Part shown: piece after piece, positions 34,552 to 44,071 of the stretch
Position numbering within the stretch: the stretch's first letter is position 1
How the letters are laid out: each line of letters begins with the position of its first letter
Source: an uncultured bacterium
GTDB lineage: Bacteria; Cyanobacteriota; Vampirovibrionia; Gastranaerophilales; Gastranaerophilaceae
DNA length: 64,000 bases
Assembly: GCA_902792085.1 (NCBI GenBank)
Contig: CADAYE010000007.1
Location: forward strand, 109,146-173,145
Direction: 5' to 3'
Made by a program: the position numbers and the translations under genes
Notes under the pieces: generated by a model
Told to the model about the DNA's origin: nothing
Databases searched by the model: none
Seen by the model: the letters and a program-made list of their open reading frames with translations, nothing else

Positions 34552-35811
34552 TTGAAAAATATCGTAGTACAAAAATTTGGCGGAACATCTGTTGCTGATA
34601 TTGAAAAAATGAGGCATGTTGCTGATGTTATTATTCAGGAAAAGGAAAACGGCAATGATGTTGTGGTTGTTGTTTCGGCAATGGGACACACAACAGATCA
34701 CCTTGTAAAACTTGCTCATGAAATAAATCCTCATCCGTCAGAACGTGAACTTGATATGCTTCTTTCAACCGGCGAATGTGTTTCAATGTCGCTTTTGACT
34801 ATGGCACTTCAGTCAAAGGGGTATAAGGCAATAAGTTATAATGCGCAGCAAATTGGGATTATAACCGAAAATGTTCATACAAAAGCAAGAATTATTGATA
34901 TTAAGACTGATAAATTAAGAAAAAGTCTTGATGATGGTAATATAATTGTTATTGCAGGATTTCAGGGGGTTACAACCGAAGGAGAAATAACAACACTTGG
35001 CAGAGGAGGGTCAGATACTTCTGCTGTTGCTATTGCATCTGCTTTAGGGGCCGAAAGATGCGATATATATACGGATGTTGAAGGTGTTTATACTACTGAC
35101 CCCAGAGTTGTGCCTAACGCATCAAGACTTAAAGAAATTTCTTACGAAGAAATGCTTGAACTTGCTCATGCAGGTGCAAATGTTTTGCATCCTCGCAGTG
35201 TTGAAACGGCAAAGCAGTATAAAATGCCTCTGCGTGTGCGTTCAACATTTAAGTATGAAAATAAAGGAACTTTAATATTAGGAGTTGAAGATATGGAAAT
35301 TAATAAACCGGTTGCAGGGGTTGCTGCAGATTTATCACAGGTAAGAGTTGTTGTTTGTGATATTCCTGATACCCCGGGTGAAGCCGCAATATTATTTGGC
35401 AGTCTTGCAAAAGAAAATATATCAGTAGATATGATTATTCAGTCTTATGCAAGAAAAGTTAAAAACGATATTGCATTTACAATAAGCAAAGAGGATTTGG
35501 AAAAAACTCAGGAAATATTGCAAAAAGTAAAAGAACAACTCAGAGCCGGAGATGTAAGTTTTGATGATAATATAGCAAAAATATCCATAATCGGTGCAGG
35601 CATGATTGACCGTCCCGGTATCGCATCAACAATGTTTAAAACTCTTGCAGACAGCGGAATTAATATTCGTATGATTTCAACTTCTGAAATAAAAATAAGT
35701 TGTTTGATTAACAAAGAAGATGCTCAAAAGGCAGTGAAAGCATTACATGAAGTTTTTAATTTAGGTTGTGATGAAATTGCCGAAGTTAAAGGCACTTTGC
35801 CTGATGTATAA
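34552..35811 (+). CDS. lysC: Aspartate kinase (monofunctional, ACT-regulated)
   Basis: 419 residues. The kinase core has VVQKFGGTSVADIEKM, STGECVSMSLL, GFQGVTTEGEITTLGRGGSD and the IYTDVEGVYTTDPRVV block. Two ACT domains occupy about residues 265-410, so feedback control by lysine and/or threonine is expected. It phosphorylates aspartate, the first step to lysine, threonine, methionine and diaminopimelate. It starts with TTG, preceded by AAGGA inside the end of the TPR gene, and probably belongs to the kdsC-TPR-lysC unit. Confidence 0.96.
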   Translation: MKNIVVQKFGGTSVADIEKMRHVADVIIQEKENGNDVVVVVSAMGHTTDHLVKLAHEINPHPSERELDMLLSTGECVSMSLLTMALQSKGYKAISYNAQQIGIITENVHTKARIIDIKTDKLRKSLDDGNIIVIAGFQGVTTEGEITTLGRGGSDTSAVAIASALGAERCDIYTDVEGVYTTDPRVVPNASRLKEISYEEMLELAHAGANVLHPRSVETAKQYKMPLRVRSTFKYENKGTLILGVEDMEINKPVAGVAADLSQVRVVVCDIPDTPGEAAILFGSLAKENISVDMIIQSYARKVKNDIAFTISKEDLEKTQEILQKVKEQLRAGDVSFDDNIAKISIIGAGMIDRPGIASTMFKTLADSGINIRMISTSEIKISCLINKEDAQKAVKALHEVFNLGCDEIAEVKGTLPDV

Positions 35812-35815
35812 TAAT

Positions 35816-36154
35816 TTAGTTATTCAACGCTGCTTCATCTATTAAATTAAAAGCCTTATTGTATAATTTTATTTTACCGGTGGGTGTTGCCAAAATTTTA
35901 GAAATTAATTCAGATTTTGCTTCATTATCTGTTCTTTTTGTTAACTTAACGCCAAAATCCTCAAGTGAAAGGTTTAATACCTCTATTATTCTGAGGAAAT
36001 TATTGACTTGCGGATATTGACGCCCATTTTCAATATTACCCAAATTTTTTTCACTCATACCAAGTTTTTCGGATAATTCTGACTGATTTAATTTTGCTTG
36101 TTTTCGTGCATTTCTGATTACATTTCCAATAAAATTTTTGTCATCGTATATCAT
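35816..36154 (-). CDS. XRE-family transcriptional regulator
   Basis: 112 residues from the ATG preceded by AAAAAGGA; an upstream ATG at 36208 lies in the operator region. A helix-turn-helix of Cro/CI type occupies about residues 8-62 (NVIRNARKQAKLNQSELSEK, LGMSEKNLGNIENGRQYPQV). The C-terminal 45 residues form a small helical domain. It is divergent from a flippase gene across a region with nested inverted repeats, so it most likely represses that gene and itself. Confidence 0.85.
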   Translation of the reverse strand: MIYDDKNFIGNVIRNARKQAKLNQSELSEKLGMSEKNLGNIENGRQYPQVNNFLRIIEVLNLSLEDFGVKLTKRTDNEAKSELISKILATPTGKIKLYNKAFNLIDEAALNN

Positions 36155-36202
36155 AATTTTTTCCTTTTTATTAAAAATACCTAATATATAATGACTTATT
36201 AA

Positions 36203-36311
36203 CCTCACATGTTTCTTATTATAAATATAATCAGAAACATATTGCGTTATAAAAATGTTTACGGTAGTATTTACATGCTTCCTATTATATAAAAATAGGA
36301 AGTATGTGAGG
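36203..36311. promoter_or_regulatory. Nested inverted repeats between XRE regulator and flippase
   Basis: Three inverted pairs are seen: ATGTTTCT/AGAAACAT (36209-36240), CATGCTTCCTATT/AATAGGAAGTATG (36274-36306) and an outer pair CCTCACAT (36203-36210) / ATGTGAGG (36304-36311). The first two share the pattern ATG-TTCC/T..A/GGAA-CAT and are probable regulator binding sites. The second ends just before the flippase ribosome binding site. Confidence 0.65.
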
Positions 36312-36315
36312 GAAT

Positions 36316-37575
36316 ATGAAAGTTATTGATAAAATTAAGTCACTATCAAATGAAAAGAAAAATGTATTTAAAAATTTTACTGCTTTAGGAATTATTCAAA
36401 TTTTAAATTATGTTATGCCATTTATAACATTGCCATATCTTGCAAGAGTTTTAGAAGTTGATAAATTCGGACTTATATTTTTTGCTCAGGCAATTATGGA
36501 TTATTTTACGAGATTTACTGATTTTGGATTTAATCAATCAGGTGTGCGGGAACTTGCGATAAACAGGGATGAAAAAAATAAAATTGATGAAATATTTACA
36601 AATATATTTTTTGCAAAAATCAGTTTATTAATTGTAAGTTTTATAATTTTATCAATTATAATTTTTTCATTTGATAAATTTAGACACGATTGCATAATTT
36701 ACTATTTTTCATTCCTTGCAGTTTTAGGAAATGTATTGCTGTCTGCATGGTTCTTTCAAGGCATGGAAAGAATGAAATTTATAACATTTTTCAATGTAAT
36801 TACGAGAACAATCTCATTAGTTTGTATTTTTTCTTTTGTAAAAGTTCCGGACAATTATATTCTTGTTCCGTTATCTAATTCATTAGGACTTCTTATTGCA
36901 GGATTTGTAAGTTTTATTACTATTTTAACAAGATTCAAAGTGAATATTCATATACCAAATTTTTGCCATATTTGGCAAAAATTAAAAGACAGTAGTGAAT
37001 ATTTTCTGAGTAGTATTTCAATAGGATTATATCAAAGTACAAATGCGTTCTTTTTAGGTTTGTGCGTATCAACCACTATGGTTGCTTATTATGTTTCTGC
37101 TCAAAAGATTTATTTAGGAATATATTTTATGTATTATCCGTTTTATAATGCATTTTTCCCATATATGTCAAAAAACAAAGACCTGAAATTTTTCAAAAAA
37201 GTTTTTAAATTTTTAACAATTTTCGCAGTAGGATTAACTATATTTATACTTTTATTTTCAAAATATATAATTACAATTTTTTATGGTCAGCAAATGTATG
37301 AATCTTATAAGATATTAAATATATTTGCGATTATTGTTCCATTCCATATTCTTGCAGATATCATGTCATTCCCTCTTTTGGGGGCATTTGGATATACAAA
37401 AGAAACTAATCAATGTTGGGTTTTTGCAGGAATTTTCCATGTTATAAGCATAAGCATATTATATTTAACTAATCATTTGAATATTTATAGTGTTTCATAT
37501 TTATTTGCAACAACATATATACTTATGTTTTTACATAGAATTTATTATGTTAATAAATTTAAGATATTAAAGTAG
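36316..37575 (+). CDS. Polysaccharide flippase (Wzx/RfbX-type, MOP superfamily)
   Basis: 419 residues with about 12-14 membrane helices. The N-terminus, LNYVMPFITLPYLARVLEVDKFGLIFFAQAIMDY, is the typical start of O-antigen/teichoic flippases, which move undecaprenyl-linked oligosaccharides to the outer leaflet. GAGGGA sits four bases before the ATG. No glycosyltransferases or Wzy flank it, so it is an isolated flippase between lysC and the flagellar-type cluster. It is controlled by a dedicated XRE regulator and visibly richer in A and T than its neighbours, which hints at acquisition. Confidence 0.87.
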   Translation: MKVIDKIKSLSNEKKNVFKNFTALGIIQILNYVMPFITLPYLARVLEVDKFGLIFFAQAIMDYFTRFTDFGFNQSGVRELAINRDEKNKIDEIFTNIFFAKISLLIVSFIILSIIIFSFDKFRHDCIIYYFSFLAVLGNVLLSAWFFQGMERMKFITFFNVITRTISLVCIFSFVKVPDNYILVPLSNSLGLLIAGFVSFITILTRFKVNIHIPNFCHIWQKLKDSSEYFLSSISIGLYQSTNAFFLGLCVSTTMVAYYVSAQKIYLGIYFMYYPFYNAFFPYMSKNKDLKFFKKVFKFLTIFAVGLTIFILLFSKYIITIFYGQQMYESYKILNIFAIIVPFHILADIMSFPLLGAFGYTKETNQCWVFAGIFHVISISILYLTNHLNIYSVSYLFATTYILMFLHRIYYVNKFKILK

Positions 37576-37638
37576 AATTCAGAAAATTTAATTATAATTC
37601 AAAATCTTGATTTTTTTTAATAAATCATTAAGAACTTC

Positions 37639-37684
37639 ATGCACAAAAATCATATTCTCTACTCCGTATGGTTGATTTTTTGTG
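37639..37684. other. Hairpin-forming sequence between flippase and fliE
   Basis: CACAAAAATCA and TGATTTTTTGTG are inverted about 20 bases apart, just after the flippase and before the fliE promoter. It may help end flippase transcription; there is no run of T. Confidence 0.35.
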
Positions 37685-37690
37685 TATAAC

Positions 37691-37720
37691 TTGAACAAAA
37701 TTAATAAAATAAAGTATTAT
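37691..37720 (+). promoter_or_regulatory. Promoter of the fliE-flhA gene run
   Basis: TTGAAC, 18 bases, TATTAT. The expected start point is about 15 bases before the ATG, with GAGAGG as ribosome binding site. It looks like a sigma-70 type promoter; no sigma-28 or sigma-54 pattern is seen. Confidence 0.55.
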
Positions 37721-37741
37721 AGAAAAGAGAGGTAGCAGATT

Positions 37742-38077
37742 ATGACAAGTTACTTTCCAAATTATGACTTGGCGGGAAGAATACAGCATACAAAATTCGC
37801 TTCGGGATTTAATATGCCGAGTATTCGTTTTGACAGAGTTGAGAAACCGGAAACTCAGGACTTTAAACAAGTTTTTTCAGGATTAGTTGAGAATTTTAAC
37901 AAAGATTTGAACGCACCTGATGATTTGTTAAAAGATGTTATGCAGGGCAACAAAAATGTCGATATTCACGATGTTATGGTTGCGATGTCAAAAACAGAAA
38001 TCAGCGTGAATGTGGCAACTCAGGCAGTCGGTAAAGTTATCAATGCCTATGACAGAGTTATGCAAATTAATGTTTAA
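37742..38077 (+). CDS. fliE: FliE-like flagellar/type III basal-body protein
   Basis: 111 residues, the usual FliE size. The C-terminal half (DVMQGNKNVDIHDVMVAMSK and NVATQAVGKVINAYDRVMQI) has the conserved FliE pattern GxxxDIHxVMxAxxKAxxxxxxxxxVRxKxxxAYxEIMxM. In flagella FliE is the adaptor between the FliF ring and the rod and is itself exported. It is the first gene of a five-gene run; fliF follows after 49 bases. Confidence 0.87.
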   Translation: MTSYFPNYDLAGRIQHTKFASGFNMPSIRFDRVEKPETQDFKQVFSGLVENFNKDLNAPDDLLKDVMQGNKNVDIHDVMVAMSKTEISVNVATQAVGKVINAYDRVMQINV

Positions 38078-38126
38078 TTTGTTACTTTAATGGTAAGAAT
38101 TAAAAAATCAGACAGCGGGAAACAAC

Positions 38127-39845
38127 ATGGATTTTAGTAAAATTACGGAAAACAAACCACTATTTTATGGAATAATCGGCGGAGCCGTGTTAATTGTTGC
38201 GATAATTTTAATGGCAATAATTATCGGTGCAAGTTCAGGTAGTAAAGGCGGGCCAAGAACGGTTGGCTCCGAAGCGTTAAAATCTAATGTTGAACTTTTG
38301 TCAACCGATAATATCGGTAAAGCATTGGAAATTCAAGCAATGCTTGCTAAACAAGGGATTGTTGCAGAACGACAGTTAGATGGTACAAAATCAAAACTTG
38401 TTTTGAACGCAAAAAATTGTTCAAATATGACTTCAAAATGTACCGTAAACGACAGAGATAAAGCGATTATCGCTATTGTTCAGTCAGGTCTTGTTGACCA
38501 GAATGTCGGTTTGGAAATTTTTGATAAAGGTGATTTTACTTCTACAAAAGAAGATAAAAGAATTCGTCTTGCAAGAGCAATGAATGGGGAATTATCAAGA
38601 CTTATCAAACAAATCCCGCCAATTCAGAGCGCAACGGTATTTATTTCTATACCGGAACAAAACTCTATGTTTGATGAACAAAAACCGCAAACTGCTACTG
38701 TTCAACTTGTTATGCCAATCGGCGAAAAACTTGATCAGTCAAAAGTTAAGGCTATTACAAATTTACTTTTAGGCAGCGTTACCGGTTTAAAGGCCGAAAA
38801 TATTGCTATAACTGATACAAATGGTAACACATACCATAGTGTTATGGATGCGGAAGATGAAATGCTTCAAAAACTTGAAGAAAATGATAAGTATATGCAG
38901 CAAAAGATTTCTAAACAGTTAGACAGACTTGTTGGTCCGGGAAATTATGTTGCGACTGTAAGTACATTTTTAAGACAAACTCCTGTTGAAAAATTTACAA
39001 TAGATTATGATCCGCAAAGAAAAACTGCGGTAACAGAACAATCTTTCTCTGAAGGCTTGGGAGATAAAACTTCAGATCAAAGCAGAGGTATAAATGCAGT
39101 AAGTACATATTTACCGAATGGGTTACCAACAGGCGGTATGGATTCATCTCAGGACAGAAATTACTCAAGAACAGCCACCGAAACCCAATACGGTGTCACT
39201 AAAACACAAACAAATGAATATATAAAACCCGGTGTAGTTGAAGAAATTTCAATTGCGGTAACTTTAGACAGAAACAGTATTCCCGCAGATACGACGATGG
39301 AAGAAATGAAAGATTTGATTGCCCGTGCGGCAAGCCCAAAAGTTACGGCGGCAAATGTTTCTATAGCATTTTCAAACTCAAATGATCCGTATTTATCCCC
39401 TGATAAACAACAAAATCTACCAAAAGTTGATGAATCAGGCAATCCGTGGTGGCTTGCACTTCTTATTACTGCTATCGGTATTATAATTACCTTCAAAGCA
39501 GTTACTGCAAAAGTCCGTCAGATTAAAGAAGAAAATGCTATCGAAGTTGAAGCACTTCGTCAAAAATCACTTGAACAGGAAAGACAACTTAATGACATTA
39601 ATTCCCGTGCAAGTCAATTAACTCAAAGACAATCCGAGCTTGCACAAGACCTGCTCAATCAGCGTCAAAATGGCGGTGGAGCTTTACCGGGTTATGCTTT
39701 TGATGAAAGTATGCTCGATGATTCGTTGAACGCCTTATCAAATGAACTTAATGAAGATGCGGCTGACAGAATCAAGAGTTGGATAGAAGACGGCTCAGGT
39801 AAAGCAGGCGCAGCAATTGGTGCGACAAATGAAGGTGGTCAGTAG
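38127..39845 (+). CDS. fliF: FliF-like MS-ring protein
   Basis: 572 residues, flagellar FliF length rather than the ~250 of injectisome SctJ. The first membrane helix is at about 11-34; the YscJ/FliF ring domains follow (VELLSTDNIGKALEIQAMLAKQ). A large periplasmic part runs to a second helix at about 437-455 (WWLALLITAIGIIITFK), and the cytoplasmic tail would bind FliG. Both membrane segments and the ring-building motifs are present, so a real ring is expected. It overlaps the next gene by one base. Confidence 0.92.
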   Translation: MDFSKITENKPLFYGIIGGAVLIVAIILMAIIIGASSGSKGGPRTVGSEALKSNVELLSTDNIGKALEIQAMLAKQGIVAERQLDGTKSKLVLNAKNCSNMTSKCTVNDRDKAIIAIVQSGLVDQNVGLEIFDKGDFTSTKEDKRIRLARAMNGELSRLIKQIPPIQSATVFISIPEQNSMFDEQKPQTATVQLVMPIGEKLDQSKVKAITNLLLGSVTGLKAENIAITDTNGNTYHSVMDAEDEMLQKLEENDKYMQQKISKQLDRLVGPGNYVATVSTFLRQTPVEKFTIDYDPQRKTAVTEQSFSEGLGDKTSDQSRGINAVSTYLPNGLPTGGMDSSQDRNYSRTATETQYGVTKTQTNEYIKPGVVEEISIAVTLDRNSIPADTTMEEMKDLIARAASPKVTAANVSIAFSNSNDPYLSPDKQQNLPKVDESGNPWWLALLITAIGIIITFKAVTAKVRQIKEENAIEVEALRQKSLEQERQLNDINSRASQLTQRQSELAQDLLNQRQNGGGALPGYAFDESMLDDSLNALSNELNEDAADRIKSWIEDGSGKAGAAIGATNEGGQ

Positions 39846-40867
39846 TGGCAGCAAAAGGCTTTGATTACGAAAATTTTGCACAAAATCTTGCGGCTCAGGC
39901 GCAAGATCTTGTGCCTGCCGAATTTTCTCCGGAAGAAAAAGAATATGTCATTAATACATTAGGCAATTTTTCAATGATGGCAGGTAAAGCGCTTGCCGAA
40001 GATAAAAGTTTGCCTTTTGATGTTGATACTTCTACTTATATTACTCAGATAATTGCAGAATGGTCATTTCATAAATCTGTTGATGTGATTCGTTCGGGTA
40101 TTCCGAGAGCGAATTGGGATGGTGTTATGCAAAAAATTGCATACACCATTTTTGAAGTGGCCAAACAGGCATTTTCTCAAAAATTGCCTAATGACCAGAT
40201 AATTGAAATTATTGAGCATCATGTTAATAAAACTTATGTTGATGCAATAACTGAATTAAAAGATAAGGGTATAATTGATGAAAGTCTGATGGAATTTGCA
40301 GCATCTCAGTCTAATATGAATAAAATGGCGCAAGAAATGCAGGCTCAAGCGCAAGCGCAGGCTCAGGGCGAACAAGGAATTGAAACGGGTGTTGATGGCC
40401 AAAATCTCCCTCATGTTCAAGAGACTTCACCTGTTACAGCAAGAGAGCCGGAATTTGCTCCAAAAGCACTAAAACTTGCAACTGTTGCAATGTTGTTTAA
40501 CAGAATGAATCAGGATAGAGTTCAGACATTTCTTGATAAATTTGAACAAAATGATGCCGAAGATGTCATAAAATATATGAAATTGCCCGATTTAACGCAG
40601 CGAATCGGGGTTGAAAACGCCATGAAATGCTTGCAGGAGATTAAAATGAATCTTCCTAAAGCGTCTGATTTAGCCCCAATGAAAGTTGTTAAAAAAATTA
40701 AGAATTTTGCATCAAAATATAGCGAAAAAGAACTTGAAACTATGTTGATAAAAGAGCGTATCGGTGTTAAAAGACTTGTGTTTACGGCGCTTGAAGATAA
40801 ATATTACGAAAATATACCACCAAAAGTTGCAAGTATTGTTGCCACGCACCTGATAAATAGTGTATAA
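39845..40867 (+). CDS. FliG-position protein, divergent FliG-like
   Basis: 340 residues starting with GTG inside the fliF stop (TAGTG). The position and size match FliG, the rotor/switch protein. The C-terminal part (about 205-335; AMLFNRMNQDRVQTFLDKFE, DAEDVIKYMKLPDLTQR) looks like the helical armadillo-type repeats of FliG and MgtE. I cannot find the EHPQ motif or the charged torque helix of standard FliG. The middle (about 160-175) is a Gln/Ala-rich linker (MQAQAQAQAQGEQG). It may be a FliG that lost its motor function or a different ring adaptor. The assignment rests mainly on position. Confidence 0.6.
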   Translation: MAAKGFDYENFAQNLAAQAQDLVPAEFSPEEKEYVINTLGNFSMMAGKALAEDKSLPFDVDTSTYITQIIAEWSFHKSVDVIRSGIPRANWDGVMQKIAYTIFEVAKQAFSQKLPNDQIIEIIEHHVNKTYVDAITELKDKGIIDESLMEFAASQSNMNKMAQEMQAQAQAQAQGEQGIETGVDGQNLPHVQETSPVTAREPEFAPKALKLATVAMLFNRMNQDRVQTFLDKFEQNDAEDVIKYMKLPDLTQRIGVENAMKCLQEIKMNLPKASDLAPMKVVKKIKNFASKYSEKELETMLIKERIGVKRLVFTALEDKYYENIPPKVASIVATHLINSV

Positions 40868-40879
40868 TATTGTCGTATC

Positions 40880-41584
40880 ATGATAATCAAAAAGAATAAA
40901 AAACAGTCTCAAGGGGTAGAACAAGAGGCAGGAGCAGAGTCACTTGAACAGGTTGAAGAACAAGAAGTAAAGCCTGAGGAGATAAACTTATTCGACCTTG
41001 ACAATATAGATTTCAAACAACGCAATGAACGCCGTAAGGGTGACAGGCGCAGAGGTTTTCGTCGTATTGATGACAGAAACCTGATTTCTCGTGCAAGAGA
41101 AGAAGCAGATGCTATCAGAGAAAATGCTGCAAAAGACGGCTATCAGGCAGGACTTGATATGGCAAAAGAAGATTTGTTGATGCTAAAAGACGGAATTGAG
41201 GCCTTTTTTGGTGCAAGACAGCAAATCTACGATGCAATTGCTCCTGATATTCTTGAAATAAGCCTTGATATTGCAAAAAAAATTATTAAAAAAGAAGTGG
41301 CAGAAAACCCTGATATTGTGCTTGAAAATATAAAAGAAATGCTTGGCGGTCTTTCAAAAGAAGAAACCAAGTTGATTTTGAAAGTTAATCCCGCTCAGGC
41401 TGCAATGCTAAAGCAGCAAGTGCCGGATATCGTCACAACTGCTGGGTTAGAAGCAAAAGTGGTAATTATCCCTGAAGAACATATAATGGAAGGCGGATGC
41501 CTTTTGACAACAACTAACGGGGTAATTGATGCAACCATTGAAACACAGGTTGATATAATAAGTGAAGCATTGAAGGAATTGTAG
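40880..41584 (+). CDS. fliH: FliH-like export regulator (stator of the export ATPase)
   Basis: 234 residues. A Glu-rich disordered N-terminus and a basic patch (ERRKGDRRRGFRRIDDR) precede the coiled coil AREEADAIRENAAKDGYQAGLDMAKED. The C-terminal FliH/V-ATPase-E-like domain follows, ending IDATIETQVDIISEALKEL. FliH binds the export ATPase FliI and docks it to the gate. FliI is not in this window, although it normally follows fliH; flhA comes instead, seven bases downstream. Confidence 0.85.
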   Translation: MIIKKNKKQSQGVEQEAGAESLEQVEEQEVKPEEINLFDLDNIDFKQRNERRKGDRRRGFRRIDDRNLISRAREEADAIRENAAKDGYQAGLDMAKEDLLMLKDGIEAFFGARQQIYDAIAPDILEISLDIAKKIIKKEVAENPDIVLENIKEMLGGLSKEETKLILKVNPAQAAMLKQQVPDIVTTAGLEAKVVIIPEEHIMEGGCLLTTTNGVIDATIETQVDIISEALKEL

Positions 41585-41591
41585 AAGTAGT

Positions 41592-43697
41592 ATGGCGGCA
41601 CCGGAGGGACAACCAAATCCAATAAGTGAAGTTATGATGGCGGTATTCGTACTGTTCCTTATTGTCATATTGCTTGTGGAACTTCCTACTTGGATTATAA
41701 ATGTTTGTATTTGTTTGAATATTACACTTGGCATAGTTCTTTTGATGTTTGCACTTTATGTTCAAAAAACATTGGAATTATCATCTTTCCCATCAATCAT
41801 TCTTGTCGGTACAATGTTCAGGCTTTGTCTTTCCATAGGTTCGACAAGATTAATTCTTGCCAAAGGTCAGGCAGGTGAAGTTATTCAGGCTTTTGGGGAA
41901 TTTGTAACGGGTGGTAATATGATTGTCGGTGGTGTAATCTTTTTGATTATCACAATTGTTCAATTTATGGTTATTACAAAAGGTGCAGAGCGTATTGCTG
42001 AAGTTTCCGCGCGTTTTGCTTTGGATGCTATGCCCGGTAAACAAATGACGATTGATGCGGATTTTAATGCAGGTTTAATTTCTCCCGAAGAAGCAACAAA
42101 GCGTCGTGATGACTTATCAAGAGAATCTAATCTTATGGGTTCTATGGATGGTGCGATGAAGTTTGTAAAAGGGGATACTATTGCTGGTATTATTATTACA
42201 CTTGTCAATATTATAGGAGGTTTGGCAATAGGGTGTTTAATGCAGCAAATGCCTATTGCTGATGCGGTTGGCAAATATACTCAATTAACTATAGGTGATG
42301 GTCTTTGTTCTCAAGTTCCGTCTTTGTTAATGTCAATCGCTGCCGGTGTATTTATGACCCGTGCATCTGCTAAAAGTTCATCTTTGGGTGCTGATGTTAC
42401 GGCACAAATTACAAGTAAACCTTATGCTTTATTCTTTGCTTCAATTTTCTTATTTTTTCTTGGTCTTACTGGAAAAACATGGTTTTGGGACGGAACAGGT
42501 TTACCAAGTTTGCCGTTTATAATATTTGCAGTTCTTATATTTATTGCAGGATTCCAGGTTTTAATCAATGCGGATGTTCAATCTCAGTTAGGGCAGTTGG
42601 AAAATGTTAAACAAAACATGCAAGACCTTGTCAACCCGAACAGAATGTATGAGCGTTTGGGGGTTGATATTTTGAGTTTGCAGGTAGGTTCCAATTTGCT
42701 TGTAATTGCCGATCCTGATCAGGAAGGACAATTATTAGCAAAAATTGCCGCTTTGCGTCAAAGAGTAACTGATGAACTGGGGTATATTCTGCCAAACATT
42801 CGTATTATGGACTCATCAGCACTTGATGCTAATGAGTATATGATATTGATTAGAGGTAACACTGTTGCAACGGGTTATGTTTATCCGGGTAAGTTTATGG
42901 TTATTGCCGACCAGTGGGATTCTATGAAAAAAGAAGTTCCGGATGATGCAATTATCGGCATTGACCCGACATATCAAACACAGGCATATTGGATTAATAG
43001 TGATGATGCAAAATCTGCCAGACTTGTTACGGCTGTCGATGCGACAGATGTTATTGTTACACATTTGCAGGAATGTGTCAGAAAACATGTTGATGATGTC
43101 ATGACAAAAACAGATGTTCTTAAACTTATGGAACTTGTCAGAAGCCAGGACCCGACACTTGTTAACGACCTTGTTCCGACAATTATTTCTACAAGTGATT
43201 TAAGAAAGATTTTTGTAAACTTAATCCGTGAAAAAGTTTCTATAAAAGATATTATATTTGTATTTGAGCGGCTTTGCGACTATGCAAGATTTTCAAAAGA
43301 ACCTGATATTTTGTCAGAGCGTTTGCGTGCCGCATTAGGTCGACAGATTTGTTTATCAAATGTCGAAGAAGACAAAGTTCTTTATGCACTTACGCTTTCA
43401 CCTGAATGGGAAAAAATTCTTGATGACAGTTGTCAAAGAACCGAACTTGGTACAATGTTTTTGCTAAATCCTGTTCAGGTGCAGGAACTTATTGAAACAA
43501 CTGCGACTACTCTGATGCGTGCGCACCAAACTTGCGGTCGTCAGCCTGTTGTATTGTGTTCCCCAAGAATCAGGCTTCCGCTTTATCAGCTTTTGGAACG
43601 TCATATCCCGACTATTGTTGTAATTTCATATTCAGAACTCATAACTGATATCAAAGTTGAAGCAATCGACACAATCGGTGATGCGTATGTTCAGTAA
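41592..43697 (+). CDS. flhA: FlhA/SctV-family type III export gate protein
   Basis: 701 residues, standard for FlhA. The N-terminal membrane domain has about eight helices with GTMFRLCLSIGSTRLILAKG, FVITKG-type VITKGAERIAEVSARFALDAMPGKQMTIDAD and KRRDDLSRESNLMGSMDGAMKF, the FHIPEP-family signatures. The C-terminal ring domain (about 370-700) binds chaperone-substrate complexes. It forms the nonameric gate of the export apparatus. It is closely linked to fliH (7 bases) and last in the run. Flagellar assignment rather than injectisome follows from FliE and full-length FliF. Confidence 0.94.
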   Translation: MAAPEGQPNPISEVMMAVFVLFLIVILLVELPTWIINVCICLNITLGIVLLMFALYVQKTLELSSFPSIILVGTMFRLCLSIGSTRLILAKGQAGEVIQAFGEFVTGGNMIVGGVIFLIITIVQFMVITKGAERIAEVSARFALDAMPGKQMTIDADFNAGLISPEEATKRRDDLSRESNLMGSMDGAMKFVKGDTIAGIIITLVNIIGGLAIGCLMQQMPIADAVGKYTQLTIGDGLCSQVPSLLMSIAAGVFMTRASAKSSSLGADVTAQITSKPYALFFASIFLFFLGLTGKTWFWDGTGLPSLPFIIFAVLIFIAGFQVLINADVQSQLGQLENVKQNMQDLVNPNRMYERLGVDILSLQVGSNLLVIADPDQEGQLLAKIAALRQRVTDELGYILPNIRIMDSSALDANEYMILIRGNTVATGYVYPGKFMVIADQWDSMKKEVPDDAIIGIDPTYQTQAYWINSDDAKSARLVTAVDATDVIVTHLQECVRKHVDDVMTKTDVLKLMELVRSQDPTLVNDLVPTIISTSDLRKIFVNLIREKVSIKDIIFVFERLCDYARFSKEPDILSERLRAALGRQICLSNVEEDKVLYALTLSPEWEKILDDSCQRTELGTMFLLNPVQVQELIETTATTLMRAHQTCGRQPVVLCSPRIRLPLYQLLERHIPTIVVISYSELITDIKVEAIDTIGDAYVQ

Positions 43698-44071
43698 TTA
43701 ATTTTGAAGTAATTCTGTTACATTTATTTCGAGTGCCCCAACAATATTTAATAATGTGTCCAATGACATAAGCATTTGCCGTTTTCGATTTTCATGTTAG
43801 GGACAATGGCACGCGCTTGTAAGAATAGTATCAAAGGCGCCGTAGTTTTAGACGTCTGGCAGATTTTTGTCCGTAAGTACAAAAAAGAACAAACATTTTA
43901 TACTTATATCTTATGGTCGAAGCGATGCAGTCAGGCATTGCAGTAAAATAACGTATTTTCTCTTTCTTGGTTCATTCTTTCTCTTTTCATCGTAGGAAAA
44001 GAGAAAGAATGAACATACCGATAATATAGTATATGTAAAAATAATGGTCACATATAAAATGGCAATTATTT
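43698..44071. other. Gene-free stretch with a perfect 18-bp inverted repeat
   Basis: No coding frame of any character is seen. The main structure is a perfect inverted repeat at 43970-43987 and 43997-44014 with a 9-base loop (left arm begins GTTCATTCTTTC). It lacks a run of T, so it is not a normal terminator. Short scraps such as GGCGCCGTAGTTTTAGACGT look like decayed coding or repeat DNA. Confidence 0.5.

Noticed and set aside
34552..34600. Lysine riboswitch before lysC
   Set aside because: lysC starts two bases after the TPR gene stop; there is no room for an aptamer.
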